Source: Idiomarina fontislapidosi (GTDB taxonomy: Bacteria > Pseudomonadota > Gammaproteobacteria > Enterobacterales > Alteromonadaceae). From it: a DNA stretch of 64,000 bases. The DNA is taken from assembly GCF_003226255.1 (NCBI RefSeq), contig NZ_QJST01000004.1, positions 155,580 to 219,579 on the forward strand, written 5' to 3'. Within the stretch, counting starts at the first letter, position 1, and each line of letters begins with the position of its first letter. The notes under the pieces are model-generated. The model saw only the letters and a program-made list of their open reading frames with translations. It did no database searches and was not told where the DNA came from. The translations under genes and the position numbers were made by a program. This document shows positions 40,110-49,595 of this stretch, piece by piece.

Positions 40110-40734
40110 CGATAAACTCCTTATCCATACTGATAATACGCCAGGCTACGGTAAGCTGGGCCTGCGGGTAGCTATCGACCATATAGTTAAACTGCGACCA
40201 CTCAACTTCTGGAAAAGAAGACTGCAACTGCGCTGCATACGCTTTGATCGTATCAAATTCACCGCGCAGTACCGCATCGACTCGGTGTTGGTAGAGAGCC
40301 CCGCTGTCTTCATCGGTGATTCGCTCAGGTTGAGGCGTATTCAACGAAATAAGCTGCATACTATCAGGGTAATTCAACGCTTCACGTAAAAACTGCTTTC
40401 GCTGTGCTGCACCCAGCACGCTATAGCCACTTGCCTGTTCCACTAACTGCTGTAAACGCTGTCGCTTTTGCTCGACTTCCTTCCGAAGTGGTTGATTGAC
40501 ATCCTGTTGCAGCTGAGCCTGTAATTGCACATTGAGTGTTTGAGTCTGCTGCACTTGCTGTTGCAGCTGTTCAATTCGTTGCTGAGCAGTACTTAATGCT
40601 TTAACTTCTGGTATCACTAACATACTGACCAAGTAAACACTGATAAGTACCCACAGCAAAATAGCGATTAAAATGCGGCGATCGCGCGGCTGCTGTTGAA
40701 ACCATTCATTTATTTGTTGCCAGCGCTTATTCAT
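40099..40734 (-). CDS. mshJ: MSHA biogenesis protein MshJ
   Basis: A 211-residue PilO/GspM-like inner-membrane protein: a membrane helix near residues 22-42, then a coiled coil (about 45-95) and a ferredoxin-like periplasmic domain. The start at ATG 40734 (MNKRWQQINEW) has GAGG five bases upstream and is preferred to the frame start at 40749. It overlaps mshI2 by 8 bases. Confidence 0.88.
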   Translation of the reverse strand: MNKRWQQINEWFQQQPRDRRILIAILLWVLISVYLVSMLVIPEVKALSTAQQRIEQLQQQVQQTQTLNVQLQAQLQQDVNQPLRKEVEQKRQRLQQLVEQASGYSVLGAAQRKQFLREALNYPDSMQLISLNTPQPERITDEDSGALYQHRVDAVLRGEFDTIKAYAAQLQSSFPEVEWSQFNYMVDSYPQAQLTVAWRIISMDKEFIGAN

Positions 40735-41320
40735 CGGAGCCTCGCTCACTTGCTAGACTAAAGGTTTGGTTATTCTGTTCGTCCTGCGATAAATCGACGA
40801 CCGAAAAACGACTTTCGCTCAATACGTTATGGTCATCAAAGCGTGCCATCCACAAGGGGATCAGGTTACCTTTAGTTGCTTTCCCATGGAGGTTAATACG
40901 GCCATCTGAAATACCAAATTCTGTAAGCCAAAGACCATCCATATCAATTCTCTGTAACTCATTCATCAGTTGTTGAGGCGCAATGAGTTGACGAGACTGA
41001 AGATTGGTCAAGCGCGCGTTAAGCTGGTTTTGCTGCTGAATGCGTCGATTCAAATCATCCACTTGTTGAACCAACTGCTGGTCAGGCTGCTTCTGTTGCA
41101 CCTGTGCTTGCAGCTGGCTTTGCTGCTGTTGCAATTGCACTAGCTGTTGATTTGCATCCTCAGCCTGAGCCATTTTATCGCTCGCTAGGTTATTTAAAAC
41201 CAACCAGCTCACAATTAAAACAATCACTAAACCGAGCGCAACAAACAGACTCCGAATCAATGAGAGGCGCAGAACAACCGGTCTGAGTTCATCAGTATAT
41301 AAATTGATTGACTGCTTCAT
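40727..41320 (-). CDS. MSHA biogenesis protein MshI2 (PilN-like)
   Basis: A 197-residue PilN-like protein: a cytoplasmic N-terminus (KQSINLYTDELRP, as in PilN), a membrane helix (about 20-45) and a Gln-rich coiled coil (about 55-120) before a periplasmic domain. It overlaps the mshI stop by 4 bases. The msh operons of Shewanella and relatives split the PilM/PilN functions in this way. I use no symbol because naming differs between species. Confidence 0.83.
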   Translation of the reverse strand: MKQSINLYTDELRPVVLRLSLIRSLFVALGLVIVLIVSWLVLNNLASDKMAQAEDANQQLVQLQQQQSQLQAQVQQKQPDQQLVQQVDDLNRRIQQQNQLNARLTNLQSRQLIAPQQLMNELQRIDMDGLWLTEFGISDGRINLHGKATKGNLIPLWMARFDDHNVLSESRFSVVDLSQDEQNNQTFSLASERGSDE

Positions 41321-42249
41321 TGGGGTGCCGTCTCCTCACTTGGCTTTACACTGGCCGCAAGCGCTTCAAGATCAGAGAAATCGCCCTCGCATAGCTCACT
41401 CATCCACTCGGGATAGTCGTAAAGCTCTACCTCAATCGCTAATAACTCTTGCAGTGACTCGACCATCGCCTCTCGCTGAGGACCCGCCACTGCAAGTATG
41501 AGTTTACGTAGACCGGCTTGACGTAATTGCCCCTCGTAATAATCCATTGAGCGCTGAATTTCGGTTGCGAGCGGTTCCAGTGCACCGAGCTTAATCTCCT
41601 CGGCGCTGTAATTCGATAAATCACGAACACCGCGCAACTCGCGTGTAAAGACCAACTCACCAGCGCGATAAATTTGAGCCACATAACGAGTTGAACTCAA
41701 CCCGAATAAGACAAAGCAAGCTTTATCTTGGCTCTGAAACAAGTTTTTTAGCACCACCTCACTGACCGTGATGTGGGTAAGTTCCCAAGACTGGGCAGCA
41801 AGAGCGTCGATGATGTTAGACAGAAGGCTTTTTGCAGCAACCACGGCAGTTATTTTGTCCTGACCACTGGCTTGCAACGGCAGCTCATAATAGTCAGTCA
41901 CCATCTCATCTGGGCTCATGTCACTGAAGTCATCCAACTGAAAACGTAAACTGGCTGCAATATCCTCAGCCGGCAGATCGGGGCGGTCAACAGCGGTGGA
42001 TTGATAATGCGAAGGCTGCAAAACGAAGATCACCGGCGCGTGTTCAAGTGACAATTTTTTATAACGTTCGTTAAAAGTACTGAGCGCTTGATGAATGTTG
42101 TTATTTTTCACCCGCTCGACATCGTTAACAATAAGTTCAGGTGCTTGGTTCGGCTTATTTTTAAGGACCAACAGGCGAAGCTCAGTGGCACTGAGACTAA
42201 ACACTAACTGGTAGCTAGAAGCTGTTTTTTTTCCGAACAAAAAGCGCAC
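41317..42249 (-). CDS. mshI: MSHA biogenesis protein MshI (PilM-like)
   Basis: A 310-residue cytoplasmic, actin-like PilM-type protein that pairs with the PilN-like MshI2. It is the first msh gene. The start is GTG at 42249, chosen because AAAGGA lies eight bases upstream (no ATG fits). In many relatives mshH (csrD-like) precedes mshI; here a chemoreceptor occupies this place. Confidence 0.88.
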   Translation of the reverse strand: MRFLFGKKTASSYQLVFSLSATELRLLVLKNKPNQAPELIVNDVERVKNNNIHQALSTFNERYKKLSLEHAPVIFVLQPSHYQSTAVDRPDLPAEDIAASLRFQLDDFSDMSPDEMVTDYYELPLQASGQDKITAVVAAKSLLSNIIDALAAQSWELTHITVSEVVLKNLFQSQDKACFVLFGLSSTRYVAQIYRAGELVFTRELRGVRDLSNYSAEEIKLGALEPLATEIQRSMDYYEGQLRQAGLRKLILAVAGPQREAMVESLQELLAIEVELYDYPEWMSELCEGDFSDLEALAASVKPSEETAPQ

Positions 42250-42270
42250 TGAGCATTCCTTTGTTTAATT

Positions 42271-42305
42271 TTTGTATATGTTAGCAAACATAATAAGCAT
42301 ATTGG
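42271..42305 (-). promoter_or_regulatory. Weak candidate promoter for the msh operon
   Basis: On the minus strand TTCCAA, 18 bp and TAACAT precede the mshI GTG start by about 20 to 55 bases. The match is weak. The 100-base gap between mshI and the chemoreceptor stop is the only sizeable place for an operon promoter upstream of mshI. Confidence 0.25.
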
Positions 42306-42349
42306 AACACAAATGAATGATATTTCCATTACTTTTGGTCGGCTCTTCA

Positions 42350-43972
42350 TCAATCAAATGAAAACTGCTTTACCGTTTGATTGAGCTGGCTAGCGAGTGC
42401 CTGCAAACTGTGAGCAGTAGCGCTTGAGTCACTGGTTGCCTGTTGGTTCTGTTGCGCCATGCCGGCAAAGCGCTCTACCGTTTCTGCGACTTCATCACTC
42501 GCACGGTTTTGTTCCTTAAGCGCGTCGCTAATTTCTTGCACAACTTGCATCACCTCGTTAAAGCTTTCACGAATTCGAACCATTGCTTGTCCAGTCATAT
42601 CAGCAAGCTCAACGCCCTCTTCAACTTCCGCGACACCGCGTTTCATTTGCTGCACGCTGGTTCGTGTACTACGTTGAATTTCGCCTACCATATGTTCTAT
42701 TTCATCGGTCGACGATGCCGTTCGTTGTGCTAAACTTCTCACCTCATCGGCAACAACTGAAAACCCTCGCCCCTGTTCGCCGGCACGCGCCGCCTCGATC
42801 GCAGCATTCAAGGCAAGCAAATTGGTTTGGTCAGCGATGCCTTTAATGACCGACACAATGTCGTTGATTTTCTCTGATTGTGAATCCAGTTCCGTAAGAC
42901 GATGTGACGCTTGTGTCACCGCTTGGTTAATCCGGTCCATCGCCTGTGTCATCTGCTCGATGACTTTTCCACTCGTACTCGCCTCATCACTTGAACGATG
43001 CGCAATCTTGCGGGCTTGCTCGGAATTTTTCGAAACCTGTTCAATACTTGCACTGAGCTCTTGGATCGCAGTCGCTACCGAGTCTGACGCCTGTGTTTGT
43101 TCTGCTGAGGACGCTGATAACTGTTCTGCGGTACTTGCGACCACACCACTTGACTCATTGAGTTCATTAACCGCATTACGAATATTACCTAACATCGCCC
43201 TCAACTTGTCCTGCATAGCCACTAATGTTGCTAGCACTTGCGCAATTTCATCCTTACCGTTGGCTTGAATACGGTAATTTAACTGGCCATCGGCAATCGC
43301 ATCAATCGCGCGCTGAGCATCGGCAAGCCGGTTTTGCAGTTGCTTTTTAAACATCCATGCAGAGCCAATCGCGACGATGGCAACGATGAATCCGCCCAGT
43401 AATGTCGTCCATTCGGCGAGTACACTGGCTTGGTCTGCCTCAGCGTGGCGCTGCGTTAATTGGGTACGTTCGAATGAGATGAAATCGTCCATGAGCTGCC
43501 ACATCGCTTGCATGTCTTCGCGACCGCGACCCTGCTTGACCAGATAGGCAGCCTGATCTAACCCCATGGCGCCAGGACCATATTGCATTCGAATCGATAC
43601 AACCGGTTCCATCGCTTCTTCTAACCAGCGCTGGTAAAGCGTATTGAATTCCTCAAGTCGGTCGAGCTGTGTTGGTGAACCTTGGCTTAGCTGCTTGAGT
43701 TGCTCTAACGACTCAACTAACTCGGTTTTGCCTTGGTCGTAGGGTAGTTTGTCCTCATCATTACCGCTGATCACATAACCTCGCTGCCCGCTTTGTATCG
43801 TCAATAGTTGTTTGACGATATCTTCTGCGACGGTAATGACAGTAAAGGTCTGCTCCGCTTGTGAGGTGGTATTCACCAATGAACGAATGCTGAATAAAGT
43901 CGTTGCTATTAATACGACGAGTACCAAAAGAATAGCGGCAAATGCCGTGTAGAGCTTATGTGTTAGTTTCAT
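42350..43972 (-). CDS. Methyl-accepting chemotaxis protein with CHASE3-like sensor
   Basis: A 540-residue chemoreceptor. A membrane helix (about 8-30) leads into a periplasmic CHASE3-like helical domain (about 40-180, with the typical [13 protein letters not shown]), a second membrane helix (about 190-210), HAMP (about 212-262) and the MCP signalling domain. The signalling tip reads [20 protein letters not shown], as usual. ATG 43972 is used; the frame is open from a TTG at 43990. The ligand is unknown. It lies between pyrC and the msh operon, which hints at a role in surface behaviour. Confidence 0.92.
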   Translation of the reverse strand: MKLTHKLYTAFAAILLVLVVLIATTLFSIRSLVNTTSQAEQTFTVITVAEDIVKQLLTIQSGQRGYVISGNDEDKLPYDQGKTELVESLEQLKQLSQGSPTQLDRLEEFNTLYQRWLEEAMEPVVSIRMQYGPGAMGLDQAAYLVKQGRGREDMQAMWQLMDDFISFERTQLTQRHAEADQASVLAEWTTLLGGFIVAIVAIGSAWMFKKQLQNRLADAQRAIDAIADGQLNYRIQANGKDEIAQVLATLVAMQDKLRAMLGNIRNAVNELNESSGVVASTAEQLSASSAEQTQASDSVATAIQELSASIEQVSKNSEQARKIAHRSSDEASTSGKVIEQMTQAMDRINQAVTQASHRLTELDSQSEKINDIVSVIKGIADQTNLLALNAAIEAARAGEQGRGFSVVADEVRSLAQRTASSTDEIEHMVGEIQRSTRTSVQQMKRGVAEVEEGVELADMTGQAMVRIRESFNEVMQVVQEISDALKEQNRASDEVAETVERFAGMAQQNQQATSDSSATAHSLQALASQLNQTVKQFSFD

Positions 43973-44046
43973 GATGTGACCGATACCCAAATAAGAATGC
44001 TTATTCTAGTATCGGTCAATCAAAAGATTACTTCAGCCCTGAGCAT

Positions 44047-44067
44047 TGTTATAGTCGTACTATAACA
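44047..44067. repeat. Perfect 9-bp inverted repeat between pyrC and the chemoreceptor
   Basis: TGTTATAGT-CGT-ACTATAACA is a perfect inverted repeat with a 3-bp spacer in the 113-base gap. It is AT-rich with no U-run, so it may be an operator for the chemoreceptor gene or a weak pyrC terminator. I could not decide. Confidence 0.5.
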
Positions 44068-44085
44068 ACATCGTAGTGTGTGGTT

Positions 44086-45117
44086 TTACGCACGTTTCCA
44101 GTGCAAGGTCTCGCCAGCATAGTAAGGTACGATAGGTCCCGTTGCCGTATCGACCTGCTCAGGCACCTGCCAGGTTTGCTGCGTTAATGTGAGGTACTCG
44201 TCATTCAGTGGCAAGTCGTAAAACTGTGCCCCAAACACCGAACTAAAGTTCTCGAGTTTATCCAGCGCATCGTGCTGACTGAAAAACTCAGCATATAACT
44301 CAATCGCCGCAGGCGCCGAGTAGCACCCTGCACAGCCACACGCCGTTTCTTTATTTGCCTTTACGTGGGGCGCAGAATCGGTGCCTAAGAAAAATTTAGG
44401 GTTGCCGGACAACGCCGCCTTTTGTAACCGCTCTTGATGCTCGCGACGCTTTAAAATGGGCAGACAATAGTTGTGTGGCCTGACACCGCCCACTAATAAA
44501 TGATTACGGTTCATCAGTAGGTGTTGAGGCGTCATGGTCGCCGCGACGTTATCGTGCGCTGAGGTAACAAAGTCGACTGCGTCGCCCGTCGTGATGTGCT
44601 CCAAAATTAGCTTAAGTGCTGGGAACTGCTGGGTAATTGGAATAAGATGACGCTCAATAAATACTTTCTCGCGGTCAAAAATATCGATATCAGCATCGGT
44701 GACCTCGCCGTGCACCAACAAAGGAACACCGTGAGCTTGCATCACCTCAAGCACAGGCGCTAGCGCCTCAACCGATTTCACACCGGACGCCGAGTTGGTG
44801 GTGGCACCCGAAGGGTAGAGTTTAAAGCCAATGACTTTTTCTTCAGCGGCTGCCTTTTTAATCTCTTCTACGCTGGTTTCTCCGGTGAGATACAGTGCCA
44901 TACGTGGATCAAATCGCTGTTCAGCACCGACCTGCGCCATAATCCGCTCTCGGTAGCTCAATGCTGCTGCTACAGTAGTCACCGGTGGCACCAAGTTAGG
45001 CATCACCACAGCCCGGTGAAATACCTCCGCAGTATGCGGAACAGTGGTCTCTAACAGAGTTTCATCACGTAAATGCAGATGCCAATCGTCGGGGCGGCGG
45101 ATAGTAATCGAGTTCAT
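44086..45117 (-). CDS. pyrC: Dihydroorotase
   Basis: Third step of de novo pyrimidine synthesis (carbamoyl aspartate to dihydroorotate). A class II (E. coli-type) amidohydrolase of 343 residues with the zinc ligands in WHLHLRD and the carbamylated lysine in GFKLYPSGATTNS, plus FFLGTDSAPH with the catalytic aspartate. ATG 45117 has GAGGTAA seven bases upstream; a TTG one codon earlier is also in frame. It is monocistronic between tdk and the chemoreceptor. Confidence 0.97.
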   Translation of the reverse strand: MNSITIRRPDDWHLHLRDETLLETTVPHTAEVFHRAVVMPNLVPPVTTVAAALSYRERIMAQVGAEQRFDPRMALYLTGETSVEEIKKAAAEEKVIGFKLYPSGATTNSASGVKSVEALAPVLEVMQAHGVPLLVHGEVTDADIDIFDREKVFIERHLIPITQQFPALKLILEHITTGDAVDFVTSAHDNVAATMTPQHLLMNRNHLLVGGVRPHNYCLPILKRREHQERLQKAALSGNPKFFLGTDSAPHVKANKETACGCAGCYSAPAAIELYAEFFSQHDALDKLENFSSVFGAQFYDLPLNDEYLTLTQQTWQVPEQVDTATGPIVPYYAGETLHWKRA

Positions 45118-45188
45118 CAAGTTACCTCATTGGAGCGGATACACACGCGTTAGTATACTGTGTTCGTCAAGTCAGCGACAGGACCGCG

Positions 45189-45770
45189 TTATCGAATACC
45201 CATCGCTTCTTTCCAGTGACTGCGACAGCAAGAAATATAGCGATCATTGCCACCGATCGCGATCTGTTGCCCCATCTTCACCGCGTTGCCCTGTTCATCC
45301 ACCCTCAACGACATCGTTGCTTTACGTCCGCAATGGCAAATGGTCTTCATTTCCACCAACTTATCCGCCACAGCAAGCAGCACCGCGCTGCCAGGGAAAG
45401 CGTCGCCGAAGGCATCGGTGCGTATTCCGTAACACATGACGGGAATATTGTGCGCATCAACAACTTTGGTTAATTGCCACACTTGCTGCTCTGTTAAAAA
45501 CTGAGCTTCGTCCAACAAAACGCAATCAATATTTCGATGCTCACGATGGGTGAGAATCATCTCGACCAAGTCACAGTCTTGTGAAAATTGCAGAGCATCA
45601 CGCGCAATACCCAGACGTGAGGCGATCTTTCCCTGACCCGCTCGATTATCAATCGCTGGGGTCATCAATAACACCTGTTGCTCACGTTCTTCGTAGTTAT
45701 GAGCGACCTGGAGTAATGAGGTGCTTTTACCAGCGTTCATCGCCGAGTATGTAAAATAAAGTGATGCCAT
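45189..45770 (-). CDS. tdk: Thymidine kinase
   Basis: Salvage kinase that makes dTMP from thymidine. A TK1-type enzyme of 193 residues with Walker A SAMNAGKST near the start, Walker B VLLDEAQFL, and the zinc-binding cysteines in ICHCGRK and YISCCRSHW. Starts at ATG 45770 (MASLYFTYSA); the frame is open for 17 more codons that are not family-like. It is divergent from the adenosine deaminase gene. Confidence 0.95.
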   Translation of the reverse strand: MASLYFTYSAMNAGKSTSLLQVAHNYEEREQQVLLMTPAIDNRAGQGKIASRLGIARDALQFSQDCDLVEMILTHREHRNIDCVLLDEAQFLTEQQVWQLTKVVDAHNIPVMCYGIRTDAFGDAFPGSAVLLAVADKLVEMKTICHCGRKATMSLRVDEQGNAVKMGQQIAIGGNDRYISCCRSHWKEAMGIR

Positions 45771-45847
45771 AGTGGGATTCTTTTTATTATCCAGTTCAAT
45801 TCTGTGCCAAAATAATGCCAAGCAAATGTTACCGAGGAGTTTTCGAT

Positions 45848-47086
45848 ATGCAATACCCTGCCGACTTTATCAAAGCCATTCCTAAAGCCGACCTACACCT
45901 CCACTTAGATGGTAGTTTACGTGCTTCAAGCCTGATTGATATGGCTAAGCGGGCAAGTATTGAACTCCCAAGTTACACCGAAGAAGGCCTATTTGATCAG
46001 GTATTTAAATCACACTATAACAACCTTGGTGAGTACCTGAATGGCTTCCAGTATACCTGTGCGGCGCTACGAAACTTAGAAAATTTAGAACAAGCGGCTT
46101 ACGAGTTGGCAATTGATAACCAAGAAGAAGGTGTCAACTATATTGAGGTTCGCTTTGCGCCTCAATTGCTCATGAACCCCGCCGCAGGCGTTACCTTTGA
46201 TACCATCATGCATGTCGTCAATGATGGCTTAAAGAAAGCTAAGCACGAATACAACCAGCAAGCGAGCGTACAACAAGGCGAAAAGCCACCGTTTGACTAT
46301 GGCATCATCAACTGCGCCATGCGCATGTTCGGTAAGAAAGGTTTCTCACCCTACTATACTCAGCTCTTCCAACATCTACGCGACTTTGAACCGATGCAAG
46401 TGATTCGCACGGCGGCGATGGAATTGGTACGCGCCAGCGTCAGAATGCGCGACGAAGAAGGGTTACCGATCGTCGGTTTAGACATCGCTGGGCAGGAAAT
46501 CGGTTACCCTGCGAGCCAGTTCAAAGATGTGTATGAGTACGCTCATGAAAACTTCTTATTGAAAACGGTTCACGCAGGCGAGGCCTATGGCGCAGAGAGT
46601 ATTTTCGAGGCCCTTACGCAGTGTCATGCGGACCGTTTAGGTCATGGCTACTCGTTGTTCTCACCGGAGATGACCGAAGACCCAACCATTGAAGACCCGA
46701 AGGCATACGGTGAGAAATTGGCATCGTACATCGCCGATCGCCGCATTGCTGTTGAGGTCTGTTTAACCAGTAACTTACAAACCAACCCCAGCATTGATGG
46801 TATTAAGAACCACAACTTCAAGCATATGCTTGATAATCGCTTAGCGACGGTGATTTGTACGGACAACCGACTGGTATCACGCACCACGGTAAGCAATGAG
46901 TATCAGCTCGCCGTAGACAACTTTGATATCTCGTTGAAACGCCTCAAAGATATCGTCGCCTACGGTTTTAAAAAGAACTTCTTCCCTGGCGACTATGTCG
47001 CTAAACGAGAATATGCCAAGACTAACCTCGCCTACTTTGACAAAGTGGTCGAGCAGTTTGGCTTAAAAGACGACAGCCACTCCTGA
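45848..47086 (+). CDS. add: Adenosine deaminase
   Basis: Zinc amidohydrolase that converts (deoxy)adenosine to (deoxy)inosine. 412 residues from ATG 45848 with GAGGAG nine bases upstream (MQYPADFIKAIPKADLHLHL). Motifs: zinc site HLHLDGS, VHAGEAYGAES with the catalytic Glu, and ICTDN with the aspartate. This is longer than E. coli Add (333), with extra residues after the first zinc motif, so related aminohydrolase substrates cannot be excluded. The last 55 bases overlap, on the opposite strand, the end of the EAL-protein gene. Confidence 0.9.
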   Translation: MQYPADFIKAIPKADLHLHLDGSLRASSLIDMAKRASIELPSYTEEGLFDQVFKSHYNNLGEYLNGFQYTCAALRNLENLEQAAYELAIDNQEEGVNYIEVRFAPQLLMNPAAGVTFDTIMHVVNDGLKKAKHEYNQQASVQQGEKPPFDYGIINCAMRMFGKKGFSPYYTQLFQHLRDFEPMQVIRTAAMELVRASVRMRDEEGLPIVGLDIAGQEIGYPASQFKDVYEYAHENFLLKTVHAGEAYGAESIFEALTQCHADRLGHGYSLFSPEMTEDPTIEDPKAYGEKLASYIADRRIAVEVCLTSNLQTNPSIDGIKNHNFKHMLDNRLATVICTDNRLVSRTTVSNEYQLAVDNFDISLKRLKDIVAYGFKKNFFPGDYVAKREYAKTNLAYFDKVVEQFGLKDDSHS

Positions 47087-49497
47087 GCAGGGGTGGGATA
47101 ACCATATAAGTAACCTTGCATGACGATCGTGGGGCAGCGTTCAATTAAGAATTGCGCCTCACGTTCAGTCTCGACCCCTTCCGCGACTAATCGCAGACCC
47201 AAGTGTTCACCAATCGACAAAATAGTTTCTACGAGGGCATCGTGGGTGCTCTTCTCGCCGATTCCACGCACAAAGCTCTGATCGATTTTGAGCTCACTGA
47301 CAGGCAACTTCTGAATATACGCGAGTGATGAATAACCGGTACCAAAATCGTCAATCGAAAAACGCACGCCCAGTCGACTCAACTGGTGCATCACCTCAAT
47401 CACTTTTTCAGTATCCTCAATGAGGACACCTTCAGTCACTTCAATCATCAACTGACTAGGGTTAAATTGGTAGGTTTCTATTAACTCACTGACCGTTTGC
47501 GCCAAGTTACCACGGAGAAAGTGACGCGCCGAAATGTTCACCGATAGCGCATCAAAATGGTGCTCTGCAATCTCGTCCGACGTTAAAATCTGTGCCGCAC
47601 GGTTTAACACCCAATGGTCAATCGCAAGAATTAAGTCTGACCGCTCGGCTATCGGAATAAATACGCCAGGACTGATCATCCCCTGCTGCGGATGATGCCA
47701 CCTAATCAGTCCCTCTGCACTCACCACCGTACCCGCCGCGTTAACTTGAGACTGCAAATAAAGCTCGAGTTGATCGTGTTGGATGGCTTGGCGAAGCATT
47801 CGTTCGACCTCAAATTGGCGCTTAATTTCGTCACCATACTGCTGACGGTATACCGCAAAGTGGTTGCCTCCATAACGTTTTGCTTTATGCAACGCTGTTT
47901 CAGCACGACGCAACAACTGCTCGGCATTTCCCTCTTTCTGCGGATAAATGACAGCGCCTATGCTCGCTGACATGGTCAGAACGTCATCTTCTAGCTCAAT
48001 GGGTTTTCGCGTGACGGCGAGAAGGGCATCACACGTTTGGTAAAGCTGTTCTTTTAAGCTGTCACGTTCAACATTTTGTGCAGGAAATAGAATCGCAAAT
48101 AGATCGGCGCCCAAATGCGCCAGCTGCACACTGCGATTATCTGACCATTGTTTTAACCGCTTAGCAAAACATTGTACGAGTCGATTGCCAAATTCATGCC
48201 CACGCGCATCATTAATTTGCTGTAAGCGGTCGATATCAACCAGTAGCAAATAGCCCAATTCACTGGGTTCTAGAGAGGCAAGCCCCTGCTCGATGATTTG
48301 AGTCATATGTTGGCGGTTCGGTAACCCCGTCAGCGTTTCGTAATACGCCATAAAGTGGAGCCGCTGCTCATCTGCCTTGCGCTCTGTAATATCATCTTCA
48401 ACCGCGATGTAGTGAGTGCACTCACCCTGATCGTTATAGACGGGAGTAATGATCGAGTACACCGTGTACACCTGACCATCTTTACGTCGATTCAATAACT
48501 CACCGCGCCAGGTTTTACCTTGATTGAGTACTTGCCAAAGATCACGGTAAACCGATTGTGCGGTTAAACCTGATTTGAGAATACGTGGATTATTCCCGAT
48601 TAACTCCGAACGCTGATAGCCAGTAATCCACTCGAATGCCTTGTTCACATATTCGATTTCACCCTTGGCATTGGTGATGATAATACACTCGTTACTTTGA
48701 TCGACGGCTGTCTCTAGGTTCTTTAACTTAGACCAGTGTGCATGCCTTTCAGCGGCAATCGCCTCCACTTGACGCGCCAGTACGGCGATATCGTCACGCC
48801 CTCTAACATCAATTGATATGTGCTGCTGCTCCTCGCCCATCGCCTGCACACCAGCCTGCATACGACCTAAACGCTTGGTAATACGGTAGTTTAAGTAGCG
48901 ATGTAACAAGACAACCAAGACCATCACAATAAGAAATTGAATCGCCAGTGTGGTCACGCGGGATTGAGCCACTGTCCACCATGTATGCCCTTGCTGAAAA
49001 GCGAGCATCAATGAATAAGGTCTAAATTCTGGATAATCAGAGGACACACTCAGCGGAACATAAACGATGAGGCGTCCTTGATCTTTAACGTGATGTAAGG
49101 TGATCTGAGTATTATTATTCAGTGTCTGCCAAGTCTCGGGGGAAAGCCGCAGTGCCTGATATAACGGTGCATCGATCCAGGTGGGCTCGGGGGCGAAGAC
49201 AATATCGCCATTGCGGTCGTAAATAAATGCCGCTAACACATTGGGTTGCTGTTTTAACTGGCGAAGAATTTCATCGAGCAAATCGGTTCGCTCATAACGC
49301 ACCACTCGATCGAAGGTCGCCTGCATCATCTGTGCTGTCGTGCGCACCTCTTGTTCAACCACATGACGGTTTTCCTCAGCCTGCTCACTGATAGTAAATG
49401 CCGCCAAGCTTAAAAACATTGCGACACCGACGAACCCAACAAGCAACGAAATTTGTGTGCTGAGTCTCTGAAAAAACTTAATCGGTGTCGATGTCAT
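47032..49497 (-). CDS. PAS/degenerate GGDEF/EAL cyclic-di-GMP phosphodiesterase
   Basis: An 821-residue membrane protein: membrane helices at about 17-37 and 182-200 around a periplasmic sensor, HAMP (200-250), PAS (262-375), GGDEF domain (385-548) and EAL domain (565-815). The GGDEF motif is replaced by GADLF at 463-467, so diguanylate cyclase activity is not expected. The EAL domain keeps the catalytic set: Glu595 (AEGLIRW), Asn654, Glu686, Asp716-Asp717 (IDDFGTGYS), Lys737 and Glu773 (VAEGVET). It is thus predicted to break down c-di-GMP, with the GGDEF domain perhaps a GTP sensor. The end overlaps add convergently by 55 bases. Confidence 0.92.
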   Translation of the reverse strand: MTSTPIKFFQRLSTQISLLVGFVGVAMFLSLAAFTISEQAEENRHVVEQEVRTTAQMMQATFDRVVRYERTDLLDEILRQLKQQPNVLAAFIYDRNGDIVFAPEPTWIDAPLYQALRLSPETWQTLNNNTQITLHHVKDQGRLIVYVPLSVSSDYPEFRPYSLMLAFQQGHTWWTVAQSRVTTLAIQFLIVMVLVVLLHRYLNYRITKRLGRMQAGVQAMGEEQQHISIDVRGRDDIAVLARQVEAIAAERHAHWSKLKNLETAVDQSNECIIITNAKGEIEYVNKAFEWITGYQRSELIGNNPRILKSGLTAQSVYRDLWQVLNQGKTWRGELLNRRKDGQVYTVYSIITPVYNDQGECTHYIAVEDDITERKADEQRLHFMAYYETLTGLPNRQHMTQIIEQGLASLEPSELGYLLLVDIDRLQQINDARGHEFGNRLVQCFAKRLKQWSDNRSVQLAHLGADLFAILFPAQNVERDSLKEQLYQTCDALLAVTRKPIELEDDVLTMSASIGAVIYPQKEGNAEQLLRRAETALHKAKRYGGNHFAVYRQQYGDEIKRQFEVERMLRQAIQHDQLELYLQSQVNAAGTVVSAEGLIRWHHPQQGMISPGVFIPIAERSDLILAIDHWVLNRAAQILTSDEIAEHHFDALSVNISARHFLRGNLAQTVSELIETYQFNPSQLMIEVTEGVLIEDTEKVIEVMHQLSRLGVRFSIDDFGTGYSSLAYIQKLPVSELKIDQSFVRGIGEKSTHDALVETILSIGEHLGLRLVAEGVETEREAQFLIERCPTIVMQGYLYGYPTPAQEWLSSFKPNCSTTLSK

Positions 49498-49595
49498 TCG
49501 TTGCGCTCCGTCGCTACTGTTCTCGAAATATGTATTGAGTGCGAATTATGCGACTTAACGAAATTTAATCAACACACAATACGTGTTTTTCTTTG

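Noticed and set aside
47032..49497. Active diguanylate cyclase
   Set aside because: The GGDEF motif is GADLF, so the cyclase is expected to be dead; only the EAL function is kept.
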